From Thioclava sp. ES.031 (GTDB taxonomy: Bacteria > Pseudomonadota > Alphaproteobacteria > Rhodobacterales > Rhodobacteraceae), in assembly GCF_002563775.1 (NCBI RefSeq), contig NZ_PDJO01000001.1, forward strand, positions 3,955,145 through 4,019,144: DNA of 64,000 bases, in the 5' to 3' direction. The position numbers were made by a program, and so were the translations under genes. Of this stretch, positions 1-9,789 are shown piece after piece. Numbering within the stretch: position 1 is the first letter of the stretch; the number at the start of each line of letters is the position of its first letter. Under the pieces are notes generated by a model, which saw only the letters and a program-made list of their open reading frames with translations, ran no database searches and was not told the origin of the DNA.

Positions 1-3000
1 AACAGGCTCTATTTCACCCGGAAGCAGCGCATCCTCGCCCTCGGACAGCAACAGTTCGGCAAGGTCTTCCCACTGGTCGCGCGGCCGGTCCGGCAGATGT
101 TCGAGAAGCCGGTGCAGGTTGCGCCCGTGCCGCAGCGCCTCGTCTTCATCCATCATCTCGCCATCGCCGAACAGAGCCTTCGCCCCGCCCAGATCGGAGG
201 GCGAAAGCGGGCGCGGCGGCGGCTCGACGGCGGCTGCGGGCGTGAGGCTCCATGCGGGCAGATCCAGTCGCGTGACCTCCTCTGCGGCTGCCGGGGCGCG
301 CGCGTTTTCCGGCCATGCGCCGGTCGCGTGGCGTGGAAACTCGCCCAATTCCTGCAATGGCCTGGAAAGGCCCGTGACGTCCTCGGTCCCGGCAGCTTCG
401 AGGCCCGATTTCATCCGGCTATACCAAGTCTCGTCGCCCTCGCCGACCTCGCCAGCTGCGGCCACGATCAGCCATTTCTCCGCCCGCGTCATCGCGACGT
501 AGAGAAGCCGCTGCGCCTCCTCCGCCCGGGCAGTCGTCTCTTTTCCTGCGGCGGAAAGCTGCGCCTCCGGCGCGTCCGGCGCGGGCTGCCGCAAGCCCGC
601 GACGCCATTGTCCAGACGCAGGATTTTCGGCGGATTAGGCTCTTTTTTCTTCGCCGTATCGGGCAATATCACGATCGGCGCTTCCAGCCCTTTCGAGCCG
701 TGGACCGTCATCACCCGGATCGCGCGCCCTGCCCCGTCCAGCTGCCGCTTCACTTGCACGTCATCCGCATCGAGCCAGCCGAGGAACCCGGTCAGGCTCG
801 GCACTTCATTGCGCTCGAACGCCAGCGCTTGCGAGATCAGCTCGTCGATCCCGTCTTCCGCCTCGGGCCCAAGCCGCGCCAGAAGCCGCTCGCGCCCGCC
901 ATGCCGGGTCAGCAGGCGTTCGATCAGCTCGAATGGCCGCAGGAAATCGGAATTGTCGCGCAGATCTTTGAGCATCTCCTGCGTATCGGGCCGCATCTCG
1001 CCACGGCGGAGCGCCTCCCAGAGATAGCCCTTCCGGGGCTGCGCGAGCTGATAGAGCTCCTGCTCGGACCAGTTCAGAAGCGGCGAGCGCAGCGCCTCCG
1101 CCAGCGACAGATCGTCCTCGGGCGTCGCGAGGAAGCTGAGAAGCGAGCGGATGTCGCGCACCGCAAGCTCCGCCCCGAGCTTCAGGCGATCCGCCCCCGC
1201 GACCGCCAGCCCGATCGATTTGCAGGCGCGGATGATCTCGGAAAACAGCTCCGAGCGACGCCGCACGAGGATCAGGAAATCGCCCTCATGCACCGGGCGC
1301 GCGCCGCCGGGCGCCTCGTGATCGGGGATCTGCACCCCCTGCGCGATCATCGCGGAGATCTCGGCGGCGATCATGCGCGACAGCTGGGAAATCGCAGATT
1401 CCGCGCTCGTCAGATCGACCGGGCTTTCCCAATCGTCCTTGTCCTCCGTCTTCACCGACTCGATCGCAGGCCATAGATCGACGCGGCCCGGTAGCGCCTC
1501 GTGGAAGGCGATATGCGAGGGCGCGCCGCCCAGGCCCTGCTCGGCCCCGCGCGCAAAAGCGAGGTCCACGGAACGCAGCACGGCGGCGGACGATCGGAAG
1601 GAGTGCTCCAGCTCCAGCGGAGAGAGCGCGCGACCGATATCCGCGAATTTTCGGGCGAAATGGGCGCGCATTTCCTCGAATTGCTGAAGGTCGGCCCCTT
1701 GGAAGGAATAAATCGACTGCTTGCGGTCGCCCACCACGAAGAGCGTGCGCTCGCCCTTATGCGCGCCTTCACCGGAGGTGAATTCCTCGGCGATCCGCTC
1801 GATCACCCGCCATTGCCGGGGGCTGGTATCCTGCGCCTCATCGACGAGGATGTGGTCGATCCCGCCATCGAGGCGGAACAGCACCCATTGCGCCACCGAC
1901 GGCTCGTCGAGCAGCGCCGCCGCGCGGTCGATCAGATCGTCGAAATCGAGCCAGCCGCGCGCGGCCTTATAGGCGTCGAGCCGCGGCAGGAAGACCTGCG
2001 CAAAGCGGTGCAACGCATGGGCGCGCTTGGCCGCGACGAAAGCGAGGCGGCGGGGACGGTTCTCGGAGACGCGCTCGGACAGATCGGACAGCGCCGCCAT
2101 CGTGCCGTCGCCCAGCGATTTGGCGAGCGCCTTGGTGGCGACCTTGTCGAGCTTGGGCTGATAGGGCGGTCCGTCCTTCGGTTTCTTGACGCAAAGCACG
2201 TCTTCCAGAGCCTGCACAGCGTCCAGATCGCGTTCATGCGCCGCCGCCAACCCTGCGCCGACGCGCTGATCGTTCTTGGAGCTCGCGAGAAACGCAGGCG
2301 CGACGTCGCGGATCAACTTCAGATCCCCGTCGTCGAAGACCTCGGACAGCAGCGCCTCTTCGGTCATGTCCCGCGGCAGATCGTAGGCTTCCAGCAGATC
2401 GGGAAAGCCCAGATCGCCTACAAAACCGACCCTATTCCGGCTTATATCGGCTGCGAGGGCCGTCAGATCCTCACCGGAATAGACGCCGAGCAACGCATCG
2501 AGCCGGTCGCAATCCGGGCCGGTCGCGATCTCCTCGAGGATATCCTCGCGCATCAATTCCCCGGCGCGGTCGTCCATCTCGGAAAAGCCCGGCGAGACTT
2601 TCGCCTCGAGCGGGAAGCGGCGCAGCAACCCCGCGCAGAAGGCGTGGATGGTCTGGATCTTCAGCCCGCCCGGCGTCTCGATCGCCTTGGCGAACAGCCG
2701 CCGCGCTTTCGCCAGATCCTCGGCCGACAGCGACTCATCGGCACCAAGCGCCCGCAGCTTCTCGCGCAGCTTCGCCTCGTCCATCATCGCCCAGCCGCCC
2801 AGCAGCCCGAGCAGACGGTTCTGCATCTCCGCCGCGGCGGCCTTGGTGTAGGTCAGGCACAGGATGCGTTGAGGCTCTGTTCCCGCCAAAAGCATGCGCG
2901 CGACGCGGTCGGTCAGCACTTTGGTCTTGCCCGACCCCGCATTCGCGGCGAGCCAGACCGAGCTGTCCGGTTGCGAGGCCTGATGCTGTCTGAGGCTGGC

Positions 3001-3012
3001 CGGATGGGTCAT
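1..3012 (-). CDS. addA: Double-strand break repair helicase AddA (3' part beyond the window edge)
   Basis: Helicase-nuclease subunit that unwinds and resects DNA ends with AddB before RecA loading. The N-terminus is present: ATG at 3012, then a UvrD-type Walker A, AANAGSGKT, at residues 22-30. Further on are LCLTYTKAAAAEM, TIHAFC, the DEAQDTSPRQW box (about positions 1830-1860), GDRKQSIYSFQGAD and TVHGSKGLEAPIV, the ordered motifs of superfamily 1A helicases. The reading frame is still open at base 1 after 1004 codons, so the C-terminal nuclease domain (expected at roughly residues 1000-1150) lies outside. The start overlaps the addB stop by ATGA, so the two are translationally coupled. Identity is firm from motifs and the addB partner. 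Confidence 0.95.
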   Translation of the reverse strand, partial: MTHPASLRQHQASQPDSSVWLAANAGSGKTKVLTDRVARMLLAGTEPQRILCLTYTKAAAAEMQNRLLGLLGGWAMMDEAKLREKLRALGADESLSAEDLAKARRLFAKAIETPGGLKIQTIHAFCAGLLRRFPLEAKVSPGFSEMDDRAGELMREDILEEIATGPDCDRLDALLGVYSGEDLTALAADISRNRVGFVGDLGFPDLLEAYDLPRDMTEEALLSEVFDDGDLKLIRDVAPAFLASSKNDQRVGAGLAAAHERDLDAVQALEDVLCVKKPKDGPPYQPKLDKVATKALAKSLGDGTMAALSDLSERVSENRPRRLAFVAAKRAHALHRFAQVFLPRLDAYKAARGWLDFDDLIDRAAALLDEPSVAQWVLFRLDGGIDHILVDEAQDTSPRQWRVIERIAEEFTSGEGAHKGERTLFVVGDRKQSIYSFQGADLQQFEEMRAHFARKFADIGRALSPLELEHSFRSSAAVLRSVDLAFARGAEQGLGGAPSHIAFHEALPGRVDLWPAIESVKTEDKDDWESPVDLTSAESAISQLSRMIAAEISAMIAQGVQIPDHEAPGGARPVHEGDFLILVRRRSELFSEIIRACKSIGLAVAGADRLKLGAELAVRDIRSLLSFLATPEDDLSLAEALRSPLLNWSEQELYQLAQPRKGYLWEALRRGEMRPDTQEMLKDLRDNSDFLRPFELIERLLTRHGGRERLLARLGPEAEDGIDELISQALAFERNEVPSLTGFLGWLDADDVQVKRQLDGAGRAIRVMTVHGSKGLEAPIVILPDTAKKKEPNPPKILRLDNGVAGLRQPAPDAPEAQLSAAGKETTARAEEAQRLLYVAMTRAEKWLIVAAAGEVGEGDETWYSRMKSGLEAAGTEDVTGLSRPLQELGEFPRHATGAWPENARAPAAAEEVTRLDLPAWSLTPAAAVEPPPRPLSPSDLGGAKALFGDGEMMDEDEALRHGRNLHRLLEHLPDRPRDQWEDLAELLLSEGEDALLPGEIEPV

Positions 3013-5960
3013 GACACGTCCTCCCCCTCGGCCTCATCGGTGACATCCCATTCCCCGAAGCGCGAGACCTGATCGTAATCCGTCCGGGCGCGTGCCTTCT
3101 GCGGAGCGCGCCGCGCGGTGAAGCCCTGAGCCGGCTCGAAATAGCGCGCGATCAGCTTGCGGAATTTCTCCCAGCTTTCCTCGGGCGTCTCGCTACGATC
3201 CCCGGATTTGCCCTTGATCTGCGTGGTGGCGCCGTCGCCGCCGAGCCGCACATAGGACATGCCCGCGACCTCGCGCGGCCCGATCGCCTCGAACGCCCCG
3301 CGCCCGACCATCGCGGCCTCCAGAAGCATCTGCTTGTTGAACGCCATCACTTCCCGCTCGGAAGGCGGCGTGCCGGTCTTGTAGTCGTAGATCCAGGCGC
3401 GCCCGTCTTCGAGAATATCGATCCGGTCGGGTTTCGCGGTCAGCGTGAAAAGCGGGTTTTGCAGTGAAACAGAGCCTTTTTTCTCCACCACCATGGGTGC
3501 GCCCTGCGCGCGACGCTCGGCCTCGGCCCGGCAGAAAGTCTCGGCGATCCCCCGAACCCGCGCGAGCCAGATGCGCTGCGCACTGGGCCACGGAATTTCC
3601 CGGAGCATCACCTCCTCGGCGATCTCCATCAGACGTGCCAGCGCCGCCTCGATCGTGGCGGTCTCGTCATAGGTCTTCACGAAGGTTTCGACGATCTGGT
3701 GCAGCACCTGACCGCGCAGCAAGGCGTCGGGTTCGGGGCGCAGCGGATCGAGAGCGCGCAGCTTCAGGATGCGCTTCGCGTAGATATCATAGGGGTCGCG
3801 GATCAGGGTCTCGATCGCGGTGACCGGCAATTCGCGCGGGCGCACATCGACCGGCGGGCGCGGTGACGGGCGTTTGGCGGGCTCCAGCGTGATCCGCGGC
3901 GTCTCGAGCGCATCCGCCAGATCGAGCCAGCGTTTACCGCGCCCGCGCATCTCGGCCAGCGCCTCGGTGCCGCCTTGATCGGGCAGACCGTCGACGAGGT
4001 TCAAGAGACGATTGAGCCAGCGCGACGGAATCGTCTGCGCCTCCGCATCCCGCACACAGCGCGACAAGATCACCTGCGGCCCGGCAACCGCCTGCTGGAA
4101 GTCATGCGCCGAGAGGCCGACCTGCCGTTCGGGCAGCAATAGACCCGATTCCAGCCGCATTTGACGGCTGAACCACGGATCGGGCGCGGGGGCTTCGGGC
4201 CAGCTTCCCTCGTTCAACCCGCCACAGATCACCAGTTCGGCGCCCTGCGCCCGCGCTTCCAGCGTCCCCCAGATCGCGATCAGCGGATGCGCGGCGAGCG
4301 TCTGCCGCACGAGCCCGCTCTGAAGGTGCCGGTTAACCAGATCGGCGTAATCGAGCGCGCCGAGATGCCCGCCGAAGCCGGACTGGCTACGCAGGTCTTC
4401 CATCAGGCGACGCGCTTCACGACCCGCCGCCTCGCGCCATAGCTCGCTGGTCTCGGTCGCGGCACTCGGTCCGGCGGCGACCCGTTCGGCGAGCCGGAAG
4501 TGCTGTTCCACATGATCTGCCAGCGCGGCCGCGGGGGGTGCCGCGAAATCCTCGAGAATATCGCAGAGCCACTGTGCCCAGGATTCCCGTGAATCAGGGT
4601 CTTTTTCTGCCCATTTCGTGAGACTCTCGCGATCCGGGAAGGCGGGACCATAGCGGCGCAGGCGCAGCTCCAGCTCGCGCGTATTGCGCAGATGCGGCCC
4701 GCGCTCTTCCTCGCCGGTCGCGGTGAGGGGATGTTTCAGGAGCGCGATCAGATCGGCGATCCCGACCGGACGCGCCCGCATCGCCGCGATCTGCCGCAGG
4801 AACCGGCCCGGCGCAGTCTGCTGCAGCGGCTGCCCCGCACTGTCGTCCGGCACGATCCCCCACCGGTCGAGCGCCGCCGACACGCGGCGCGCCAGAAGGC
4901 GATCGGGCGTGATCAGAGCCGAACTGACGCTCCGCTCGACCGCGTCGCGCAGCGCGAGCGCGATCGACAGCGCCTCATGGCGCGGATCGCGCGCTTCGAT
5001 CAGCGACAGCCCCTGACAGGCCGGAACGAGCGGCCCCAGCCCAGCGCCTTCGCGCCGCCATTGATCGGTAACCGGCGCCGGCCGCAGCGCGAGCGAAACG
5101 AGACGGTTGCGGCCCGGGTCCGGCGCGGTGATCTGGTCCCAATCGACGACGTTGTCCGCCGAAAGTCCGAGCTTGTCGAGCAAGCTGCGATAGCGGAACT
5201 GCGGGTGGTCTTCGAGCGGAAATGGGCCAGAATAGAGACTATCCCACGCCGCCTGCGTCATGTTGCGGTCGAAGCCGGGAAGAACGATCGACCCGTTTTC
5301 CAACCGCGCAACCGCCTGCATGAAGAGCGAGGTCGCCCCATGCGAACCGGTCGAGCCTGCGACGATCACCGGATCCGCGGGTGGGCTTTCGCGCCAACGC
5401 TCGATCACCGCCTCCACGACCATCCGCTGTCGGCTCTCGCGGTCCAACTCGGCGTCGCTTTCGAAATAGCGGGCGATGATGCGGATGAAGCGCAGGCTCT
5501 CCTGCCAGTGGCGGGCGTGGGTCTCGGTCAGCTCCAGCTGGTCGAGATCGTCGATATGGACGCCCTCGCTCTGCATCTCGGCAAGAAGGGAATACAGGCT
5601 CTCGGCCAGCGCGAATTGGCTCGCGCCCGCCTCGAATTCGGGCATGGCGCGGGTGAGTTGCTCGACGAACTGGGCCAGTTCGAGCTTGCGGCGCAGCGGG
5701 GGCACCGGCAGCGGCAGACCCGCGAGCGGATCGGCCCCGAGATCGCTGACCAGCAGGAGCCGCGGCAGATAGAGCGCGCCGCTTTCGAGGAAGACCTCCC
5801 GCACCCGGCGACGCATCCGCCCGGAGTTCAGATAGAGGGTGACCCGGGCCAGCGCCTCGGGCGGCTGATCGGCAAAGCGCGCGCGCAGGCCAGCAACCAG
5901 GGCGCGGGGAAAATCGACGCCCGGCGGGAGCCCATAGACGGAGGCGATGGCCTCACTCAT
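3009..5960 (-). CDS. addB: Double-strand break repair protein AddB
   Basis: Second subunit of the AddAB helicase-nuclease, carrying an inactive-type helicase core and a C-terminal RecB-family nuclease. The 983-residue protein fits the alphaproteobacterial AddB length. The nuclease motif IYDYKTGTPPSE (the D...K pair of PD-(D/E)xK) lies near residue 865. I chose the ATG at 5960 (MSEAIASVYGLPPG) because it overlaps the murU stop by 8 bases as in a coupled operon; a start at 6023 would add 21 residues that overlap murU in another frame and look non-native. It is followed by addA with a 4-base overlap. Confidence 0.93.
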   Translation of the reverse strand: MSEAIASVYGLPPGVDFPRALVAGLRARFADQPPEALARVTLYLNSGRMRRRVREVFLESGALYLPRLLLVSDLGADPLAGLPLPVPPLRRKLELAQFVEQLTRAMPEFEAGASQFALAESLYSLLAEMQSEGVHIDDLDQLELTETHARHWQESLRFIRIIARYFESDAELDRESRQRMVVEAVIERWRESPPADPVIVAGSTGSHGATSLFMQAVARLENGSIVLPGFDRNMTQAAWDSLYSGPFPLEDHPQFRYRSLLDKLGLSADNVVDWDQITAPDPGRNRLVSLALRPAPVTDQWRREGAGLGPLVPACQGLSLIEARDPRHEALSIALALRDAVERSVSSALITPDRLLARRVSAALDRWGIVPDDSAGQPLQQTAPGRFLRQIAAMRARPVGIADLIALLKHPLTATGEEERGPHLRNTRELELRLRRYGPAFPDRESLTKWAEKDPDSRESWAQWLCDILEDFAAPPAAALADHVEQHFRLAERVAAGPSAATETSELWREAAGREARRLMEDLRSQSGFGGHLGALDYADLVNRHLQSGLVRQTLAAHPLIAIWGTLEARAQGAELVICGGLNEGSWPEAPAPDPWFSRQMRLESGLLLPERQVGLSAHDFQQAVAGPQVILSRCVRDAEAQTIPSRWLNRLLNLVDGLPDQGGTEALAEMRGRGKRWLDLADALETPRITLEPAKRPSPRPPVDVRPRELPVTAIETLIRDPYDIYAKRILKLRALDPLRPEPDALLRGQVLHQIVETFVKTYDETATIEAALARLMEIAEEVMLREIPWPSAQRIWLARVRGIAETFCRAEAERRAQGAPMVVEKKGSVSLQNPLFTLTAKPDRIDILEDGRAWIYDYKTGTPPSEREVMAFNKQMLLEAAMVGRGAFEAIGPREVAGMSYVRLGGDGATTQIKGKSGDRSETPEESWEKFRKLIARYFEPAQGFTARRAPQKARARTDYDQVSRFGEWDVTDEAEGEDVS

Positions 5961-6636
5961 CGAGCATCGCCTCGGCCAAAGGAATGGACTCGGGTCGCCC
6001 GACATCGCACCACCCCCCGTCATGCACGAGACCGAAGACGCGCCCCGCCGCGATCATCTCGTCCCAAAGGATGTTCAGCGAGAAGCTCCGCTCAGAAATA
6101 GACCCTATTCCAGCGGGATTCAGCATTTGTGCACCGGTATAGATATAGCCCGGCCCGCGCGTCAGGCGGCCGGTCTCGTCCATCGTGAAATCGCCCGCGC
6201 CCGTATGTCCGCGCGCATTTTCGGGCCGCACCAGCATCAGAAGCGCCGACATATCCTCGGGCCGCCACGCTTCACGCAGCCGGGCCACGGGGTTCGCGCC
6301 GCGCCAGACGGCATCGGTGTTGAGCGTCATCACCGGCCCCTCACCCAGCAGCGGCAGCGCCTTGCGCAGCCCGCCGCCGGTTTCCAGAATTTCGTCGCGC
6401 TCATCAGAGATCGCGACGTCCTGCCCGGCCAGATGCGCGACCACCTGATCGGCGAGGTAATGCACATTGGCCACCAGCCGCCGCGCCCCGCCCGCCCGTG
6501 CAAGATCGAGCGCGTGATCGATCAGAGGACGCCCGGCGACCTCGATCATCGGCTTGGGCCGCGTTTGCGTCAGCGCGCCCATGCGCGTGCCGAAACCGGC
6601 GGCGAAGAGCATCAAGGCGTCGGGCTGGTCGGGCAT
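5953..6636 (-). CDS. murU: MurU-like N-acetylmuramate-1-phosphate uridylyltransferase
   Basis: Nucleotidyltransferase of 227 residues. The N-terminal LFAAGFGTRM is the GxGTRM nucleotide-binding signature, RPKPMIEVAGRPLIDHA follows it, and LNTDAVW carries the metal-binding Asp. It would make UDP-MurNAc from MurNAc-1-phosphate and UTP in the peptidoglycan recycling route that bypasses de novo synthesis. The assignment rests on direct adjacency to an AmgK-type kinase (25-base overlap), the classic pair; alone, the domain would only say sugar-phosphate nucleotidyltransferase. A perfect AATAG-ACC-CTATT word (6097-6109) falls inside the gene and brings rare codons (GGA, ATA). Confidence 0.85.
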   Translation of the reverse strand: MPDQPDALMLFAAGFGTRMGALTQTRPKPMIEVAGRPLIDHALDLARAGGARRLVANVHYLADQVVAHLAGQDVAISDERDEILETGGGLRKALPLLGEGPVMTLNTDAVWRGANPVARLREAWRPEDMSALLMLVRPENARGHTGAGDFTMDETGRLTRGPGYIYTGAQMLNPAGIGSISERSFSLNILWDEMIAAGRVFGLVHDGGWCDVGRPESIPLAEAMLDE

Positions 6637-7607
6637 TTTTGTCTCAAATCAGCAATCAAATTCGGGTCGGGCGCAGGATAGGCAGAGTGGAACAGCTCCG
6701 CCAGATCGGCAAGCGCGGGATCGGCGAGGTTGCGCGAGATATAGGCGTAAACGCGGGGCATATACTCAAGATATTGGGGCTTCCCGTCTCGAATGGTCAG
6801 CCGCGCGAAGATCCCGAGAATCCGCAGCGCGCGTTGCAGGCCGAGCAGCCGGTAGGCGAGCTGGAACGCGCCCGGATCGGTCTTGGTCAGCGCGCAGTAA
6901 TGGGCGATCTCGGCTTTCTCGACCTGCGGGCTCACGTCGCGCCGCGCGTCTTGCAGCGCGGAGACCAAATCATAGGCGGGGTGGGCGCGCAGCGCGTCCT
7001 GATAGTCGAGAAGCCCCAGGCGGCGCAGGCCCGGACGATCCAGCAGAATGATGTTCTCCGCATGGAAATCGCGCAGGCATAGGACCGGCTTCCACGCGGG
7101 AAGAGTGTCGAATTTATCGGAAATCGCCTGTTGGAGCGCATCCGCGGCGGCGCGATCCGTGCAGGGGTAGAACTCCGGCACCAAATCCAGAAGATCGGCG
7201 AGCGCGGGACCATCCAGCAGCGGCAGATCCTCGGGCGGCGCATGGCGGGGAAGATCGGCAAGGAATTCGGTGATCAGAGCATAAAGCGCAGGCTCGTTTT
7301 CGGGCCTCGCGTCGAGGTGGCGAGCCGCGAGGGCATCGCCGAAATCTTCGAGCAACAGCAGCCCCGCCGCATCGTCGCGCGCGAGTACCTTCGGGGTGGA
7401 AAAACCGGCTTCGGCGAGCCAATCGCCGATGCGGGTGAACCGGGCGATCTCGGCCCCGTCGGGCGCTTTCATCAGCACGGCGCGATCTGCGCCGCGGGTC
7501 AGGCGTTCGTAACTGCGGGCCGAGGCATCTCCGGCGAGCGGGCGGCGGCTGGCGTCGTGCCACCCGGCGGCGGTGAGGAAGCTTTGAATCTCGGCTTCGT
7601 CAGCCAT
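6612..7607 (-). CDS. amgK: AmgK-like anomeric MurNAc/GlcNAc kinase
   Basis: Aminoglycoside-phosphotransferase-fold kinase of 331 residues. LRDFHAENIILL (catalytic loop with HxxN) and GLLDYQDALRAHPAYDL (DYQD, the DFG-equivalent metal site) are visible in the second half. In the recycling pathway it phosphorylates the anomeric carbon of MurNAc, feeding MurU. The start is preceded by GGAGGCGTGG. It overlaps the end of tsaE by 8 bases and murU by 25 bases, giving a compact tsaE-amgK-murU-addB-addA run typical of this family. An alternative name is generic phosphotransferase. Confidence 0.86.
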   Translation of the reverse strand: MADEAEIQSFLTAAGWHDASRRPLAGDASARSYERLTRGADRAVLMKAPDGAEIARFTRIGDWLAEAGFSTPKVLARDDAAGLLLLEDFGDALAARHLDARPENEPALYALITEFLADLPRHAPPEDLPLLDGPALADLLDLVPEFYPCTDRAAADALQQAISDKFDTLPAWKPVLCLRDFHAENIILLDRPGLRRLGLLDYQDALRAHPAYDLVSALQDARRDVSPQVEKAEIAHYCALTKTDPGAFQLAYRLLGLQRALRILGIFARLTIRDGKPQYLEYMPRVYAYISRNLADPALADLAELFHSAYPAPDPNLIADLRQKCPTSPTP

Positions 7608-8094
7608 TCCACGCCTCCAGAACCTGCCGCGAAAGAGGTGTATTCGTCTCGAAACAGACCCTTCGCGCCGCGCCTTCTTCGGTTTGCTCGAAACGCAGCC
7701 GAAGCGCCCCTTTCGGCGCGGCGGACCCGAGCCGGTCGGGCCATTCGATCAGGCAGATCGCGTTGTCGAAGGCCGCATCCAGCCCGAGCTCGAGAACCTC
7801 ATCGGGGTCGGTGAGCCGATAGAGATCGGCATGCCAGATTTCGCAATCGGCCTCGTAGGTCTGGACAAGCGTGAAGGTCGGCGAGGGCACATGCTCGGCC
7901 ACGCCGAGCCGCGCCTGGATCAGGGCGCGCGCGAAATGGGTCTTCCCGGCGCCGATCTGACCGTCGAGCAGCAGCACATCGCCCGGTCCGGCGAATTCGG
8001 CAAAGAGCGCGCCAAGCCGCTCCGTCGCCTCGGGATCGGGGAGATCGAGGCAGGGCATTTCGCTGGAAACGGGGGCGTGCGTCGGCGCGTGCAT
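7600..8094 (-). CDS. tsaE: tRNA threonylcarbamoyladenosine biosynthesis ATPase TsaE
   Basis: Small P-loop ATPase (164 residues) that works with TsaB and TsaD to form t6A37 on ANN-decoding tRNAs in the cytosol. The Walker A GQIGAGKT is at residues 45-52; PSPTFTLVQTYE and WHADLYRLTDPDEVLELGLD, the family signature, follow, with LIEWPDRLG near residue 130. The partner tsaD is also in the window at 40062-41156. The ATG at 8094 was chosen as the first in frame; an internal Met at residue 13 would still keep the domain. Confidence 0.95.
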   Translation of the reverse strand: MHAPTHAPVSSEMPCLDLPDPEATERLGALFAEFAGPGDVLLLDGQIGAGKTHFARALIQARLGVAEHVPSPTFTLVQTYEADCEIWHADLYRLTDPDEVLELGLDAAFDNAICLIEWPDRLGSAAPKGALRLRFEQTEEGAARRVCFETNTPLSRQVLEAWNG

Positions 8095-8134
8095 GGCTCG
8101 GTTCTAGCGCGCCGATCGCCCCTTTGCCAAGCGG

Positions 8135-9739
8135 CTAGCCTTGCTGCGCGACGGCGGTGCCCGTCTGACGTGGCGGCGACGTGTCGGACGCCGTATCGAC
8201 GCTGAATCGCAGGAGGAACGCCCCGCCCGAAAGCGTCTCGAGCCGGCAGGTCACATGCCGCCCGTCGAGCAGGATGATCTCTTCGGTCAGGTTCTCGCGC
8301 GCGCCGATTTCCCGGGCGAGATTTTGCAGCCACGACCAGAAGGCGCTGGGTTCGGCGCGCGCCTGCCATTGCTTCACCGCGTCGAGCAGGGTCACCCGGC
8401 CCAGCGTCGCCTCCGGCTCGACCCCCCAGAGCGCGCCATAGGCGGCATTCGCCGTCGCCAATTCGCCCGAGGGGCGGAACACCGCGATCGCGTCGCCGAC
8501 CCGGTCGAGCACCTCCTGAGACATCTCGATTTCACCACGAAACTGCCGGGTTAGAGACGTTTCCGACGAAATATCCTCGAACAGGAACGCCACCGCGCCA
8601 TCGGGATGCGGGCGTCCGGTGACGCGATAGGTCTGCCCGCCGGGCAGGTTCCAGGTTTCGGCGTGAAACCCGGAGGCAGCGGCCTGCTCCAGCTCTGTCA
8701 TTTCCTGCCGCCAGCTTCGGTAATCCTTCGGCTCGGGCATCATCTTGGTTTCGCGTAGCCTGTCGAGAAAGGCGTAGAGCGTCGGGCGCGTCGCGAGGAG
8801 TTCCGGCCCGAGCTGCAGAAGGTCGCTCAGCGCAGGATTGAACAGCCGCAGCTGCCGGTCCCGGTCGAAAATCGCGAGCCCGATCGGCAGGTCGGCGAAG
8901 GTCTTGGTCAGGGTCTGGACGAAATCGCGCAACGCCTTCTCGGCCCGCACGGCGGCGTCGGCGGGGAGGGCGAAATGCAGCGTGCCGCGTTCGAGAACGA
9001 CGGAGTGACAGTCGAACCATGTCGCCGTGTCCGAGGCACCTTGTGAGGCTCGGCCGATTTCCAGACGATGCGGCCCGCCGCCGTCGAATGCGTCGAGCGG
9101 CAGCGTGAACAGGCTCGGCAGCGGCCATCCAAACCCTTCTTCCCCCGCATCGAAGGCCCCTGCGCGGGCGAGATAGGCTCTGTTTGCCCAACTCAGCTCA
9201 CCGCCCTTCTCGGTCCGCCAGATCAGAACCGGCGACCGGTCGAGCGTCGTGCGCATCATCTCCAATTCGTCTTCCATCGCGCGGAAAGAGAGACTGTCGA
9301 CGCGCTGGCCCTGCCCCTCGCCTTCGGGGTCGACGAGGGTGATCCGCGCCAGACCGTTGAAATTCTCGACGGTGAGGCGGAGCCGGGGCTTGTCGGTGGC
9401 GCTCGCAATCTCGGTCATCTCGAGCCGCCCGAGATCGGCGAGCTGGCCGATGCGGGACTGAAATTCGGGAAAGCGCGGCGCGGCGAACGCTGTGAAGCGC
9501 GTCCAGTCGCTCGCCCCGATGGGCATCGATTCCAGCAAGCGCCGCGCGGGGGGCGTTGCATCCACAAGGGCCTCATCGTCGAACAGGAAGGCCACCTCTT
9601 CGAGGTCTTCCTGCGCAGCGGGGGTCAGCCTGCGCCCCGGCGCGCGGCCCACGGCGAGCCATGTCAGCAGCAACGCGACCAAGGCCGCGCCCACCGAGGT
9701 AAGCGCGATCATCGTCGCCTCAAGCCATGCAGTCGTCAT
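8135..9739 (-). CDS. divL: Membrane-anchored PAS-domain protein, DivL-like, without kinase domain
   Basis: Protein of 534 residues with one N-terminal membrane helix (about residues 6-27) and several PAS-type segments: ALRDFVQTLTKTFADLPIGLAIFDRDRQLRLFNPAL around residue 290 and EVLDRVGDAIAVFRPSGELATANAAYGALWG around residue 410. No H-box, N-box or G-box can be read, and the protein ends shortly after the last PAS. Rhodobacter capsulatus DivL is described as a PAS protein acting on the CckA-ChpT-CtrA relay, and the tsaE neighbourhood fits, so I call it DivL-like. The name is an inference; PAS protein is certain. Its promoter holds a perfect CtrA box at 9790-9805. Confidence 0.7.
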   Translation of the reverse strand: MTTAWLEATMIALTSVGAALVALLLTWLAVGRAPGRRLTPAAQEDLEEVAFLFDDEALVDATPPARRLLESMPIGASDWTRFTAFAAPRFPEFQSRIGQLADLGRLEMTEIASATDKPRLRLTVENFNGLARITLVDPEGEGQGQRVDSLSFRAMEDELEMMRTTLDRSPVLIWRTEKGGELSWANRAYLARAGAFDAGEEGFGWPLPSLFTLPLDAFDGGGPHRLEIGRASQGASDTATWFDCHSVVLERGTLHFALPADAAVRAEKALRDFVQTLTKTFADLPIGLAIFDRDRQLRLFNPALSDLLQLGPELLATRPTLYAFLDRLRETKMMPEPKDYRSWRQEMTELEQAAASGFHAETWNLPGGQTYRVTGRPHPDGAVAFLFEDISSETSLTRQFRGEIEMSQEVLDRVGDAIAVFRPSGELATANAAYGALWGVEPEATLGRVTLLDAVKQWQARAEPSAFWSWLQNLAREIGARENLTEEIILLDGRHVTCRLETLSGGAFLLRFSVDTASDTSPPRQTGTAVAQQG

Positions 9740-9789
9740 GTCTTTCGGCCTCTCAAACCTGTCCCCAGGTTGAGGGTGCGAAAGATTCG

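Noticed and set aside
97..3072. Long plus-strand reading frames opposite addA (and similar ones opposite addB, pqiB, pst, maeB)
   Set aside because: They are antisense shadows caused by high G+C codon bias: Arg/Gly/Ala-rich translations, no family motifs, no ribosome sites, and they fully oppose well-identified genes.
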